DNA from: Arsenophonus sp052174535
Lineage (GTDB): Bacteria; Pseudomonadota; Gammaproteobacteria; Enterobacterales; Enterobacteriaceae
Direction: 5' to 3'
NCBI GenBank assembly: GCA_052174535.1
Contig: JBQMRQ010000033.1
Span: 1 to 64,000, forward strand
DNA length: 64,000 nucleotides
The notes under the pieces were generated by a model. The model did no database searches, was not told the DNA's origin, and saw only the letters and a program-made list of their open reading frames with translations. Made by a program: the position numbers and the translations under genes. Shown piece by piece: positions 21,345 to 31,465 of the stretch. Positions within the stretch are counted from its first letter, which is position 1, and the number at the start of each line of letters is the position of its first letter.

Positions 21345-21473
21345 AAAAATTACTTAGTAAAATATACATTAAATAGATTTATTAATGAATCTATTTAATA
21401 GAATCCATTAGATTTTAAATCTTATTCAATCACACAATTATATCAAGTTCTATAAAATTAAAGAGTCAAGATC

Positions 21474-22352
21474 ATGAATAGTAGTTATATTGTGTTTCCT
21501 AATATTAATCCTATTATATTTTCGATTGGTCCGATAACCCTTCATTGGTATGGTCTGATGTATTTGGTAGGATTTATTTTCGCTTTATGGTTAGCAAAGC
21601 GGAGAGCCAGCAAAGCAAATAGCGGCTGGATGAAAAATGAAGTTGAAAACTTACTCTATATTGGTTTCTTAGGTGTATTTATCGGTGGACGTTTAGGCTA
21701 TCTTTTATTTTATAATCTTCCAGCCTTTCTGAGCAATCCTTTATATTTATTTAAAGTTTGGTCCGGAGGAATGTCTTTTCATGGTGGGTTAATTGGTGTG
21801 ATATGTGCCATATGGTTATATGCATATAGAGCCCGTTGCCATTTTTTCCATGTTGCTGATTTTATTGCGCCATTAATTCCATTTGGATTAGGTATGGGGC
21901 GTATAGGTAATTTTATTAATGGCGAACTTTGGGGGCGTGTAACATTAGACACCCCATGGGCAATGTTGTTCCCAGGCTCTCGGGGAGAGGACGTTCAGGT
22001 TATTAGTCAAGATCCTTCTTTATTACCTATTTTAGAGAAATTTGGTGTATTACCACGACACCCTTCTCAACTTTATGAGATGTTTTTTGAAGGGCTTATT
22101 TTATTTATTATTTTAAATTTATTTATTCGTAAGCCTCGTCAAATTGGTAGTGTGTCAGGATTATTTTTGATTAGTTATGGTGTTTTTCGTATTCTTATTG
22201 AATTTTTCCGTCAGCCGGATGCGCAGTTGGGGTTATTTGCTGGTATAAGTATGGGGCAAATTTTATCAATTCCTATGATCATTATTGGTATTTTTATGAT
22301 GATCTGGGCCCATAAGAAAGATAGTTATTGCAAAAGTTATTTAATTACTTAA
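21474..22352 (+). CDS. lgt: Prolipoprotein diacylglyceryl transferase
   Basis: Inner-membrane enzyme that transfers diacylglycerol from phosphatidylglycerol to the lipobox cysteine of prolipoproteins, the first step of lipoprotein maturation. It has 292 residues (E. coli 291) and about seven hydrophobic membrane segments. Signature GRIGNFINGELWGR is at 142-155 with R143 and E151. The essential H103 lies in SFHGGLIG, and LPRHPSQLYE is conserved. The start ATG opens MNSSYIVFPNINP, matching family N-termini. In enterics lgt is followed immediately by thyA; here 3.4 kb of debris including an IS256 remnant separates them. Confidence 0.97.
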   Translation: MNSSYIVFPNINPIIFSIGPITLHWYGLMYLVGFIFALWLAKRRASKANSGWMKNEVENLLYIGFLGVFIGGRLGYLLFYNLPAFLSNPLYLFKVWSGGMSFHGGLIGVICAIWLYAYRARCHFFHVADFIAPLIPFGLGMGRIGNFINGELWGRVTLDTPWAMLFPGSRGEDVQVISQDPSLLPILEKFGVLPRHPSQLYEMFFEGLILFIILNLFIRKPRQIGSVSGLFLISYGVFRILIEFFRQPDAQLGLFAGISMGQILSIPMIIIGIFMMIWAHKKDSYCKSYLIT

Positions 22353-23620
22353 GAATGTAGTATTGTATGGTATGAACGCCGCCATTATACTACTTTTATA
22401 ATGTTCATGATCTGAGCACTGTCTTTATTCTGCGATATATTAATTTTAAGGGATTCATATAGATGCCTCAGAATAAATCTTATAAAATGTAAATCAGCTA
22501 AATCAGTAAGATAACACGCAACTTCACATAGTACACCATCTATTTATTCGAACTGGTTTATGATCTCCCTTTCCTAAAATTAATGATGATAGACCGATTA
22601 AATTTTTATGACACTCAAAATAGGATATGCAGTAATTCATATAATTATTGATCCCCAATTTTTAACACGCAAGTATTTCCGTATTTTCTCAGGATTATTA
22701 AAGATTTTGAATAACGTCAAGACCAAGCTCATGACGCTGATAAAATTATATTAAGAAGCAATAACTGAAATATGCTTTCTGATGAATTTATTTCTTATAG
22801 AGAAGTAGGGATAATTCCCATCTTCTTCGCCTCTTGGAATAAACCCAAAGATGTCTTGGCTGGATAGCCTTTACAAATATTAGGATAGGATGACGATTTA
22901 TATTTCTTTAAAACATATACAGAGAGTAATTACCACATGATCTCCTTTGCTCAACTAAACTGCTTTTTACTATTGATGACAAGTAAAATAACTTTCTTAA
23001 AAACACGGTGAAAGTGTTAACTTGGAGGGACATATCTATTTGTAGAATGAATGCTTGCTTGAATAATTTGTATTATGAGGGTGTCTGGATGATTACTACT
23101 ATAATTCCCCCTTAATCTTCCCTACAGTCATTTTCTGCTAAAACTGTAAGTCAAAAGCCTGCAGTTCATGAGATTTCAAAGATATTGAACAGTGATTCTC
23201 AAATCAGGTTTGAATTTTATTCGATTGCAATTCGCAATCGCATTACTTTCACTATCCCCATTCTTTCTTTAGCTTTTTTATAATAACTTCTATTTATTAA
23301 AATCTCTATTTTGCGCTTAGGTTATAACTACACCTTGCACTATATACTGCAGAAGTGGGCCGCAAATAGGGTATTGAAATTGATATAATTTGCGATTTTT
23401 CACATTTATGGTTGACAATTTAATAAAATCTGTATGTTCATATCTTCCGTCACCCGTATTGATCTGAATATTAAAGATACTGTATGGTATGAGTTGTTCT
23501 TCAAAAAAAAGAGCAGTCAAAGAAATCTTCTGAGGCGTTATCATCTATCTTCTGTACAATAGAGCTAAAAGTTATTAGCATATTTTCTGCATAACGGTTA
23601 AAAGATTACTTTATATTTTG
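22353..23620. other. Decayed spacer between lgt and an IS256 remnant
   Basis: A weak stem, GTAGTAT (22358-22364) with ATACTAC (22387-22393) followed by TTTTA, could serve as the lgt terminator, though its loop is 22 nt. The rest has no recognisable gene. The minus-strand frame 23317-23544 (75 codons, MITPQKISLTALFFEEQLIP...) has balanced composition and includes FNIQINTGDGRYEHTDFIKL, which reads more like a real protein fragment than chance, but I cannot name it. Confidence 0.35.
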
Positions 23621-23621
23621 A

Positions 23622-24955
23622 TCCTTCAAAAATCTATTCTCCATTCTTAATTTGGATGTTGTTATCATCAAGATCAGTCAGGAAGCTTAAATTCCCCTTA
23701 GCCACAGTTCTATCTTTTCTTAGCAGAAAAAGATCAGCTTCAACACCATTGAAAGGGTTGCTTTCTCGAAGCATAGTGCTTCGCGCTTCAGCTTTATATC
23801 CTTACTATCGCAAAATCCGATTAAATCGGATTTTGCGTTCTTATGACGTTACAGTGCGCTAACGGGAAGACATGGAATATTAGCAGCTATTCTCTATCTT
23901 TTTTCGCCTTCTTATCACTGCACAGGATATTCTGAAAACCTTACCAATAAAAACATTAAAGGCTTTAATTAGCAGTATCATAATTCTCTGCTAACCAGAT
24001 CTCCAGAATTTTACCCTTAACTTTCAGTGTTGCATGGTTTTGGGGAGTAAAAGGAAGCATATGAGCTATTTTGTATACCAAATAACATTGATGCTACGTA
24101 TTTGGAAATATCTTTGCCATTGCATTTAAAATCAAAGACACCGTCTTCCGTACTAAAGCCCTGGGAGATACAGTTAAACTCCGAGCTCGCAGACCATTAA
24201 TAAGTTCAGTCTAGCTTGATTCTAACTTTCGATAAGGATCATTCACTTCAGTTATCTCCCCTTACCATACATGTACGGTACCATCGCCGATAATGAGAAG
24301 CAGGTAAAGGTGATCAGTTTACCTAACAAAACGATATAATATGCCTTCAGCTAAGAAATAAACGTAATGCGTATCCCTTAATTACACAAAAATGGGGGGT
24401 ATGAGATTACCAGACTTTGTTTGCACTCTTTAAGCTATTCTGTTTCAATCTGCTGATGGTTTTTTGGGCAGGATAAGACCATGTGATTCTTACTAAGAAT
24501 CGTTCTGCAGTTTCATGAAAATCACGAGTGAATAATCTGTAGAACAGTCATGATAACAATTCTTCTCTACTTTTATACGCTTCAGATAAGGCGGTAGGTA
24601 ACTAGCTATTGTTATATTATTCTGTTATTACTGTAATCTTCTGATCTTAGAGACTTTAATCTCAACATCATTAATATCATTCTGCATAATTCGCTGAAGC
24701 AGATAACCACCATTACAGTCCATAGGTAATTAACACACATCAATAAAGCAGTGTTCAGCATGTTATTGCAACTATGGTTTTAAGATAAGCCTTAACAACG
24801 GTGCTATCAGCCGCCTGACATTATTACTAATAAATTCATGTAATAGATCACAGGTAATATCTGATTTTATGGATGTCTGTAATAGTAGATTTTTCATGCA
24901 TATCATTTCTTTGTTGTTAAAATTATTTACAAATTAATCAACAGAATACGCCATT
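23622..24955 (-). mobile_element. IS256-family IS, decayed copy C
   Basis: Its 3' landmark is TTCAAAAATCTATTCTCCAT near 23625 and its 5' landmark, near 24935, is AAATTAATCAACAGAATACG. The internal AAGAAATAAACGTAATGCGT (24353) matches the equivalents in copies A, B, E and G. It is disabled by stops. The plus-strand frame 23656-23862 inside it is an antisense shadow. Confidence 0.6.
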
Positions 24956-25714
24956 ATCTTCAAATTCTCATATACCATAAATGAGTATATAGCTATAGTA
25001 ATTATGACCTGATAAAATCTCAATACTTTTCCTAGTCCTTTGGTATATCTCCCGCGTTGCAAAAAAACAGTAACGTTATCTGAAGGTACAAGTATAGACT
25101 TACTGAAGAAAGCGCATTTTACTAAAAAAATGAGAAGGGGTCTGATATAGCATGAAATACATCTAGCGCTACATCTTGAACGGATCATCGATATTGCATC
25201 AAAATTCTGCGGCATTAGCAAGATGGAAGTGGTTATACATTATACTATAAGCAGTAAACTAAGCAGTACTGGCAGCATGGACTTCCACCTGACACTAAAA
25301 GAGATAATTGGGCACTATATTATCTATATTCGGCGAGGCATTTCAAAATGGTGCATTACTATGATTTATTATCAAATTTTCAACGAAATACATTATTATC
25401 TAAGATGTGAAAGGTGATGAAGATAACAGTTCGCAAAAAATTGAGGGTTATTAAAAGTTAAATCTATAGTTAATATCTCTAAAATTAGAGCATTATTTAA
25501 AGAATAAATATTCCGATAAAATTTTTACTTATAATAAACCCAGTAAGTTGATTCTATCTTATTTTAGTAAGAATGGATAGCTTTTGATCTCTTATTAAAG
25601 AGCGATTTAATTTTCTAATCATAAAGTATAGAAAAGAATAAATAGCATCAGATTTTAATACGTTTTTTTATTTATAGTTTTAAATAAATAATAGATTCTA
25701 AGCGAGTAATAATA
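24956..25714. other. Spacer upstream of thyA, nothing recognised
   Basis: Two short open frames, 24934-25221 (-) and 25223-25417 (+), show no recognisable domains. The thyA promoter should lie in the AT-rich 200 bp before 25715, but no clear consensus was picked out. Confidence 0.4.
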
Positions 25715-26566
25715 ATGAAACAATATCTAGATTTATGTCACCGCATTATTGATGAAGGTCAATGGGTGGAGAATAAACGCACAGGTGCTCGATGTTTAAC
25801 CATTATTAATGCTGATTTTGAATATCATGTCGCAAATAACCAATTTCCTTTAATTACAACTCGTAAAAGTTTTTATAAAGTGGCTATTGCTGAATTATTA
25901 GGTTATTTAAGAGGTTATTCTAACTCTGCACAATTTCGAGATATTGGTTGTAATACATGGAATGCTAATGCCAATGAAAATCAGGTATGGATTAATAATC
26001 CAAACCGTAAAGGTGAAGATGATATGGGGCGTGTTTATGGTGTTCAGGGACGATCTTGGTGGCGTCCTGATGGTAGTTATTTAGATCAGCTACAAAAAGT
26101 CATTAGCAATCTTTCTGTTGGAATAGATGATCGTGCAGAAATAATCACTTTTTACAATCCAGGTGAATTTGACTTAGGCTGTTTGCGTCCTTGTATGCAT
26201 ACGCACACTTTTTCTCTTTTAGCTGACACTCTGTATTTAACTTCATATCAACGTAGTTGTGATGTTCCTTTAGGGTTAAATTTTAATCAAATTCAATGCT
26301 TTGTTTTACTGGCGCTCTTTGCTCAAATCATGGGTTACAAACCAGGTAAGGTTTATCATAAGATAGTAAATGCTCACATTTATGAAAATCAACTTTCGAT
26401 TATGCGAGATATTCAGTTGAAGCGGTCTCCGTATTCTTTACCGCAGCTGCGCATTAATCCTGATATTAAGACATTAAAAGATATTGAAACTTGGGTAAGT
26501 AGTGATGATTTTGAAGTTATTGGTTATCAATATCATGATGCAATTAAATATCCCTTTACGATATGA
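25715..26566 (+). CDS. thyA: Thymidylate synthase (long, 283-residue type)
   Basis: Converts dUMP plus methylene-tetrahydrofolate to dTMP and dihydrofolate; FolA, encoded in this window, regenerates the folate. The catalytic cysteine is C160 in CLRPCMHTHTFSLL. QRSCDVPLGLNFNQ (179-192) provides the phosphate- and base-binding Arg/Ser/Asp/Asn residues, and RKGEDDMGRVYGVQGR plus the C-terminal QYHDAIKYPFTI are intact. It is about 19 residues longer than E. coli ThyA (264) and has the LRPCM active-site context rather than LAPCH. It therefore belongs to the longer subfamily I associate with Vibrio-like ThyA (from memory). Genome position downstream of lgt matches the standard enteric locus. A weak hairpin plus T-run at about 26594-26631 may terminate it. 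Confidence 0.95.
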   Translation: MKQYLDLCHRIIDEGQWVENKRTGARCLTIINADFEYHVANNQFPLITTRKSFYKVAIAELLGYLRGYSNSAQFRDIGCNTWNANANENQVWINNPNRKGEDDMGRVYGVQGRSWWRPDGSYLDQLQKVISNLSVGIDDRAEIITFYNPGEFDLGCLRPCMHTHTFSLLADTLYLTSYQRSCDVPLGLNFNQIQCFVLLALFAQIMGYKPGKVYHKIVNAHIYENQLSIMRDIQLKRSPYSLPQLRINPDIKTLKDIETWVSSDDFEVIGYQYHDAIKYPFTI

Positions 26567-26593
26567 GAACTTTATTAGTTACTGTAATCTAAA

Positions 26594-26631
26594 AATGAGA
26601 TAAGGTAACTCTCTATCTTATTGATATTTTT
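26594..26631 (+). terminator. Possible terminator after thyA
   Basis: AATGAGATAAG pairs imperfectly with CTATCTTATT across a short GTAACTCT loop (one mismatch and a bulge), followed by GATATTTTTA. It is AT-rich and therefore weak, but it is suitably placed 28 bp after the stop codon. Confidence 0.3.
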
Positions 26632-26734
26632 AATTAAAATTATGATTGAATTAGTAAAGAGTATACCTATTTTCTGATATATATGATTTTGGATATCCTG
26701 GTATAATCAGCTGATTAACTTTTGTGGACAATTT

Positions 26735-27945
26735 CAATAACAGAGAATATATTTTATAAAAATTTACTCCTACAGATATCCGTGAAACCAGATATTATCA
26801 TAATCCATTTCATGAACTCATTCGTAATAGATGTGCCAGGTAAAGCTGATAGCACTGCTGTTAAGGCGGAGCTTGAAGATATGCTCCAACAACATCTTGA
26901 ACACTATTTTATCGCGAGCGTCCAGGCTGCCATCTGTAACGATTATTTAATTTATCACATAGCGAATACCATATAGATTGATATTAGGGAATATTGAGAT
27001 TTAGATGCCTAAGGTTAAGATAGTAACGGTAATGGAATACGTTTCTAAAACTTTTTACTACTGTCTTATCTGAAAGGTATAAAAAACCGTTAAAGAGTTC
27101 ATGTTATTAGCTGGTAGAGATGCGAAAAGCATCTCCACTGGTGTTTTTTACGAAGCTCGATGGGCGTTTTGGTGAAAAACATGAGGTCTTTCTGCTAAGG
27201 AGATCATTAGCAGACTGAAACAGCTGCTATCCCTTGAAGAGCATTAAGTAAATTGTATCTCCGTATTTAAGCAATACACATTACGTTTATTTCTTGGCTA
27301 AAGGCATAACTGTTTTGTCAGGCAAGATGATCGCCTTTATCTGTTACTCATTATTGAGGAACTGCACATTGACATAAGGAGCTCAATGTGCCTGAATATG
27401 CTTATCAAGAGTCAGAAGCTAACTAGGTCTCATTTCTTAATGACCTTTGAGCACGTAACTTAATCGTATTTCTAAGGACTTGGTACGGGGGACAGCGGTG
27501 CTTGGTTTTTTGGAATACAATCACAAAGATATTATAGAATATGCAGGACTAACGCTCTTGAATACATAAAATAGGTAATATACTGCATTTACTCCCCAAA
27601 GGCATATAACCAAAAGTTAAAGTTGAGCTGCGGGAGATTTAGTAGCAGAGAAGTCGTTGATGCCGATAAATAAAGGCTTTAATGCTTTGTTAGCAAGGTT
27701 TCAACGTATCCTATAGCGATCAAAGAAGCTGTAGAAATAATGAAAAGAATGGCTGGCATTCTACGGTTCTTTGTTAGTGCACTGAAGATCAATAAGAACG
27801 ACAAATCCTATTGAATTGTTTTTGCGACAGTTGAGTCTATGGGGCTGATGTACGAAGCACTTGTAGTTCTAGAAAACAACTATTTCAATGATATTTAAGC
27901 TAATTTGGTCTATTTAGAAAAATTAAAACAACCTTAATGTGAGTT
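26735..27945 (+). mobile_element. IS256-family IS, decayed copy D (best readable)
   Basis: This plus-strand copy is the most readable and anchors the family call. A start region reads ISVKPDIIIIHFMNSFV. Then come LQQHLEHYFIASVQA, MPKVKIVTVMEYVS (the conserved PK-R block), GRDAKSISTGVFYEA (the GIST/S..D..EAL block), SAKEIISRLKQL, RLYLLLIIEELHIDI and GTGDSGAWFF (the DGA--FW block). PKVKVELREI and IFKLIWSI follow, the last near the C-terminus. In intact members this is a DDE transposase of about 400 residues. Multiple stops, and loss of the last ~20 codons, disable this copy. The frame 26722-26976 is only its N-terminal piece. Confidence 0.65.
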
Positions 27946-28390
27946 GACTTGTTGATCCTATAGTAATAAATGACGCCCCATTTAATTGGGGCTAACAAAT
28001 TCACAAACCACTAGAGTAGAATAGTATAGCTTGATCGTTATACAACTAGATTTTGCTAATAACTTTTCTTAATAGGTTATATAGATAATTTTATCAGACA
28101 TTTTAGAATCTTGAGTAAGATAGTAATTTTTACTAAAAATAGATTAAAAAAGATTTCAAAATATCAATGAATATTAGTTATAGTATATTAATATATAAAA
28201 TATTAAATAGCTAAAAGAAAAGACAGCGCCCGGAATCAATAATAAAAAATATTTGAGTTTTGTTTTAATAGATATTTCACTGAGCTTTATAAGGCTTATT
28301 AGTAAGTGCAATGGTTTTTGGCTTATTCTATATGCAATCTTTATTGAGCTATTAGAAATATGGTGTATAAGGGGAGATTATTATCCCAGT
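27946..28390. other. Spacer between two oppositely oriented IS256 remnants
   Basis: AT-rich, with no gene or strong repeat recognised. Confidence 0.4.
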
Positions 28391-28391
28391 T

Positions 28392-29625
28392 TTGATACTT
28401 CATAAATCTGTTCTCCATCCTTAAATTTAACGTTGTTTCTTTGCTAGCTAAGGTCAAAGAAGATCAAATCTCCTTACGCACTTCTAGCTTTCCTGAGTAG
28501 GAAAGGTCAACTTAAATAGCATTGAAGGGATTATTTTTAACTATAGCTATTCTTTGCTCTCTTCAGCTTCTTTATCCCTTCAGGATACGTTAAAAACCTT
28601 TCTAATAAAACATCAACATCAAGGAATTTATTAGCGACATCATGACTTTTTGCTAACCAGATTCCTTCAGCAGATCACTTTAACTTTCGATACTACATCC
28701 ATTCTGGAAGTAATTTAGCACCAATGCTGTTTTGTGTACCTAACAATATTAGTACTGTATGCCGGGAATATCTCTTTCCATTTTATTTCAAAAACCAAGG
28801 AGTGGTGTACCCTGTATCTCGTAATAAGCCTGATATATATGGTTAAACCCGTTCTTTCAGGCCATTAAGAAGTTCGGTCCAGGTTGCCTCTAACTTTTTG
28901 ATAACCATTTTCAACTGTAATGAGCTCCTTACGTTCATACCGCAATATCGCTGATAATTAAGAAACAGGTAAAGGTAATGATCTTGCTTGATAGCAAGAT
29001 ATATATGTCTTAAGCTAAGAGATAAACGTTAATATGTATCGCTTAAATCACATAGCCGTCATTACTTATTTTCTTTAAACTATTTCCATTTCAGTCCGCT
29101 GATGATCTCTTTAGCAGGATGGAAAGGTTTTTACCCCCATGTATTTTCACCAAGAGCGTTCAGGGCTTTCTAAAATTACTTATCTAGGGATAGATTCTTA
29201 GCAGGTATAAAGTTATGGTAGCAATTATTTGCCGCTTTACACCATTTAGATAAGATAGTAGCAATGAGCACTTTGAAGCATATTTCGTTGCTGCTGCTAT
29301 CCTATTTTAATTCTAGGCACATTAATTTCAATATCTACAATATCAGTCTTGTATGGTTAGATATAGCAGATAATTATTATGGTCAACGGCATGACGCCCA
29401 TAGAAAAGGCGGGGTTTTAGTATCTTATCGCAGGATGCCTCCGAGTTGAACTCTGCCTTAACGTAGTTCTCTATCAGCTTGCCTGCACCATTACAGATAA
29501 GTTCATGCAAGGGATCATAGGTAATATTTGGTTTCGAGATATCTGTAGACTAGGTTTTATAGCATATCATCTCTCTCTATTGTTGACATCATTTTCATAA
29601 AATTAATTATCAGGATACCTATCAT
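28392..29625 (-). mobile_element. IS256-family IS, decayed copy E
   Basis: 3' landmark CTTCATAAATCTGTTCTCCA at about 28400 and 5' landmark AAATTAATTATCAGGATACC near 29600. The 3' end translated on the minus strand reads NVKFKDGEQIYEVSKL, a typical C-terminal tail of this family. It lies opposite in orientation to copy D, 450 bp away, so the two form an inverted pair. The short + frame at 29264-29449 is a shadow. Confidence 0.6.
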
Positions 29626-29639
29626 CTCCAAAACCTCGT

Positions 29640-30300
29640 CACTAAAAATTAGCATAACTCCCAGCGAAAGACGAAGTATAAAGCGATTAAAAGCTACTAA
29701 CTGTTTTCACGTATATGTAAAATATATTTTCATAAATGTTAAACAAAACTTCACGATATTATTTTGCAGCTATATAATGCCACTCGATAATTTTTATCCT
29801 TTTTTAAAAGGCAAAGATTACGATCAATATTCGACATTTATTTACGTGATCTTAATCAAGCATCTCTCATGCCTATCTATTGGGTGTTTACAGAAAATAA
29901 CAAGAAATTTACAGATCGTCTTTTAATCTGTAAAAGGTCAGACACCAAAAAACATAAATTCTTCCCTTTGTGTATAGGGCTTAGTATGGAATATCGATTT
30001 AAGCAGTCGGTGCTATTCTCAAATGAATAGCATGGCCTAGTAATTTAATGATCCATTAAAGATGTGAGCTTCAAGGTATTATTTCAATTCTGATCGAGAG
30101 CTTAATATCTCCTCTGCATCAATATAGTTAACTTCATAATCAGGAATTACCAAAATTAATATTTAGTAGTAAAATTCTATTGCAAGTTTATGAAAAAATA
30201 ATTAAAAATTAAATCTGAATTATTTAAAGTAACCATACTACAACCATACTACTTTTGGGATATGGTAATAGGTCATCCTATCATTAGTAATCAATTTTAT
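29640..30300 (+). mobile_element. IS481-like transposase remnant, copy 1
   Basis: Plus-strand fragments read RELKAIKSYQL, then KFTDRLLICKRSDTKKHKFF followed by LCIGLSMEYRFK. This corresponds to the second part of an rve/IS481 integrase core (DNGKEFTDR, then a KH-F---C---GIEHR block before the final catalytic Glu). A second remnant at about 39740-40400 has the same order and better preserved C-terminal pieces. Stops throughout, so inactive. Confidence 0.5.
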
Positions 30301-30459
30301 GCCAATTAAAGCAGCATTAATACTCTCTTTATATCTTCTATATACATAGAAGAAGAGTTTTACATTACTCATGCAAATTTGGATCAGGTATTTACTTCAC
30401 TTGTAAAGCAGATTTCTATTAACTAGAAAACTTATTTAATTAATATTGAATACTATAAA
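30301..30459. other. Spacer downstream of djlA
   Basis: AT-rich, with no recognisable terminator or gene. Confidence 0.35.
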
Positions 30460-31278
30460 CTATTTAAAGTGATATTCTTTTTTGATTAAATCATAAGCTG
30501 CTTGAATTGATTGTGCTTTTTGTTTAGTGATTTCCATCATTTCTGGTGGTAATCCTTTAGCAAGCAATTTATCTGGATGGTGTTCAGCCATTAATTTACG
30601 ATAGGCTCGTTTAATTTTAGTTTGTTCATCATTAGGTTGTACACCTAAAACCTTACATGCATCTGCTAATTTTGGTCTTTGAGTATTATGTCGATAGCGA
30701 TTAGATTCATAAGAATAATTATTAGTATGCTCAAACCGTCGTCCGCCTTCCATCATATGTAAGAATTGCTCAAATTGATTATGTGAAATTTCTAATTCTT
30801 CTGCAATAATAAATAACACTTTTCGTTCATTAGGATGTAAAGTGCCATCTGCAAAAGCAGCTTGTATTTGAATTTCTAAAAACATCTGAATAAGATCAAA
30901 TCGATCAAAACAAACTTGACGTAATTTTTTTAGCGTTTGCCTTAAAGGAAAATTTTGATCCTTTCCTTCTCTAAATGCATTTTGTGCTGAAATTCTAGCA
31001 TCACCATGCAACTGCATTTTGTCCATCAGGTCAGTTGCTATTTTAATATCAATTTTAGTAACTCGACCTTTTGTTTTCGTTAAATGCCCTAAAATCTGAA
31101 ATGTGCTAATAAAAAAAAGTTTCTGACAGCTCTTTTTAGCACTTGTTTTTTCTAAATTTCTTTCTTCTGTTGCTTTGTCATATGCATGACCAATAATGAA
31201 GCCAATGATAACACCCCAAATATGAGTGCCAGACATGATTCCCAAGATAACACCAGTAATTTTTCCATAATACCGCAT
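30460..31278 (-). CDS. djlA: Membrane-anchored J-domain co-chaperone
   Basis: Type III DnaJ-like protein that stimulates DnaK ATPase at the inner membrane and, in E. coli, influences Rcs phosphorelay signalling. It has 272 residues (E. coli 271). Residues 6-31 form one glycine-containing membrane segment (KITGVILGIMSGTHIWGVII...). A TerB-like helical domain follows (about 55-180), with FLEIQIQAAFADGTLHPNER. The C-terminal J domain (from about 205) carries LGVQPND, KRAYRKLMAEHHPDKL with the essential HPD at 234-236, and the QKAQSIQAAYDLIK helix. The start ATG matches E. coli (MQYWGKI against MRYYGKI). It is divergent from lptD, as in E. coli. Three 8-bp repeats (GAATTGAG on the coding strand) lie immediately upstream and supply the SD-like sequence. 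Confidence 0.96.
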   Translation of the reverse strand: MRYYGKITGVILGIMSGTHIWGVIIGFIIGHAYDKATEERNLEKTSAKKSCQKLFFISTFQILGHLTKTKGRVTKIDIKIATDLMDKMQLHGDARISAQNAFREGKDQNFPLRQTLKKLRQVCFDRFDLIQMFLEIQIQAAFADGTLHPNERKVLFIIAEELEISHNQFEQFLHMMEGGRRFEHTNNYSYESNRYRHNTQRPKLADACKVLGVQPNDEQTKIKRAYRKLMAEHHPDKLLAKGLPPEMMEITKQKAQSIQAAYDLIKKEYHFK

Positions 31279-31284
31279 AAACTT

Positions 31285-31308
31285 CTCAATTCCTCAATTC
31301 CTCAATTC
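31285..31308. repeat. Tandem octamer repeat before djlA
   Basis: CTCAATTC occurs three times in direct succession at 31285, 31293 and 31301 (GAATTGAG on the djlA coding strand). The copies end 7 bp before the djlA ATG and include GAGG/GAG purine runs that act as, or duplicate, its ribosome-binding site. Such a repeat can change copy number by slippage. Confidence 0.75.
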
Positions 31309-31465
31309 TCTGAGTATAATTTGCATTATAATGTTACTCATTCTACTCTGTTCCTATTAAACTTAATATATAGCTGATGCTGTTTTATGCATGCAAGAGT
31401 CTTTAAATACACTAATTATTTAATTTTGCCTACACGATAATATTGATGAAGGAAATATATATAGA

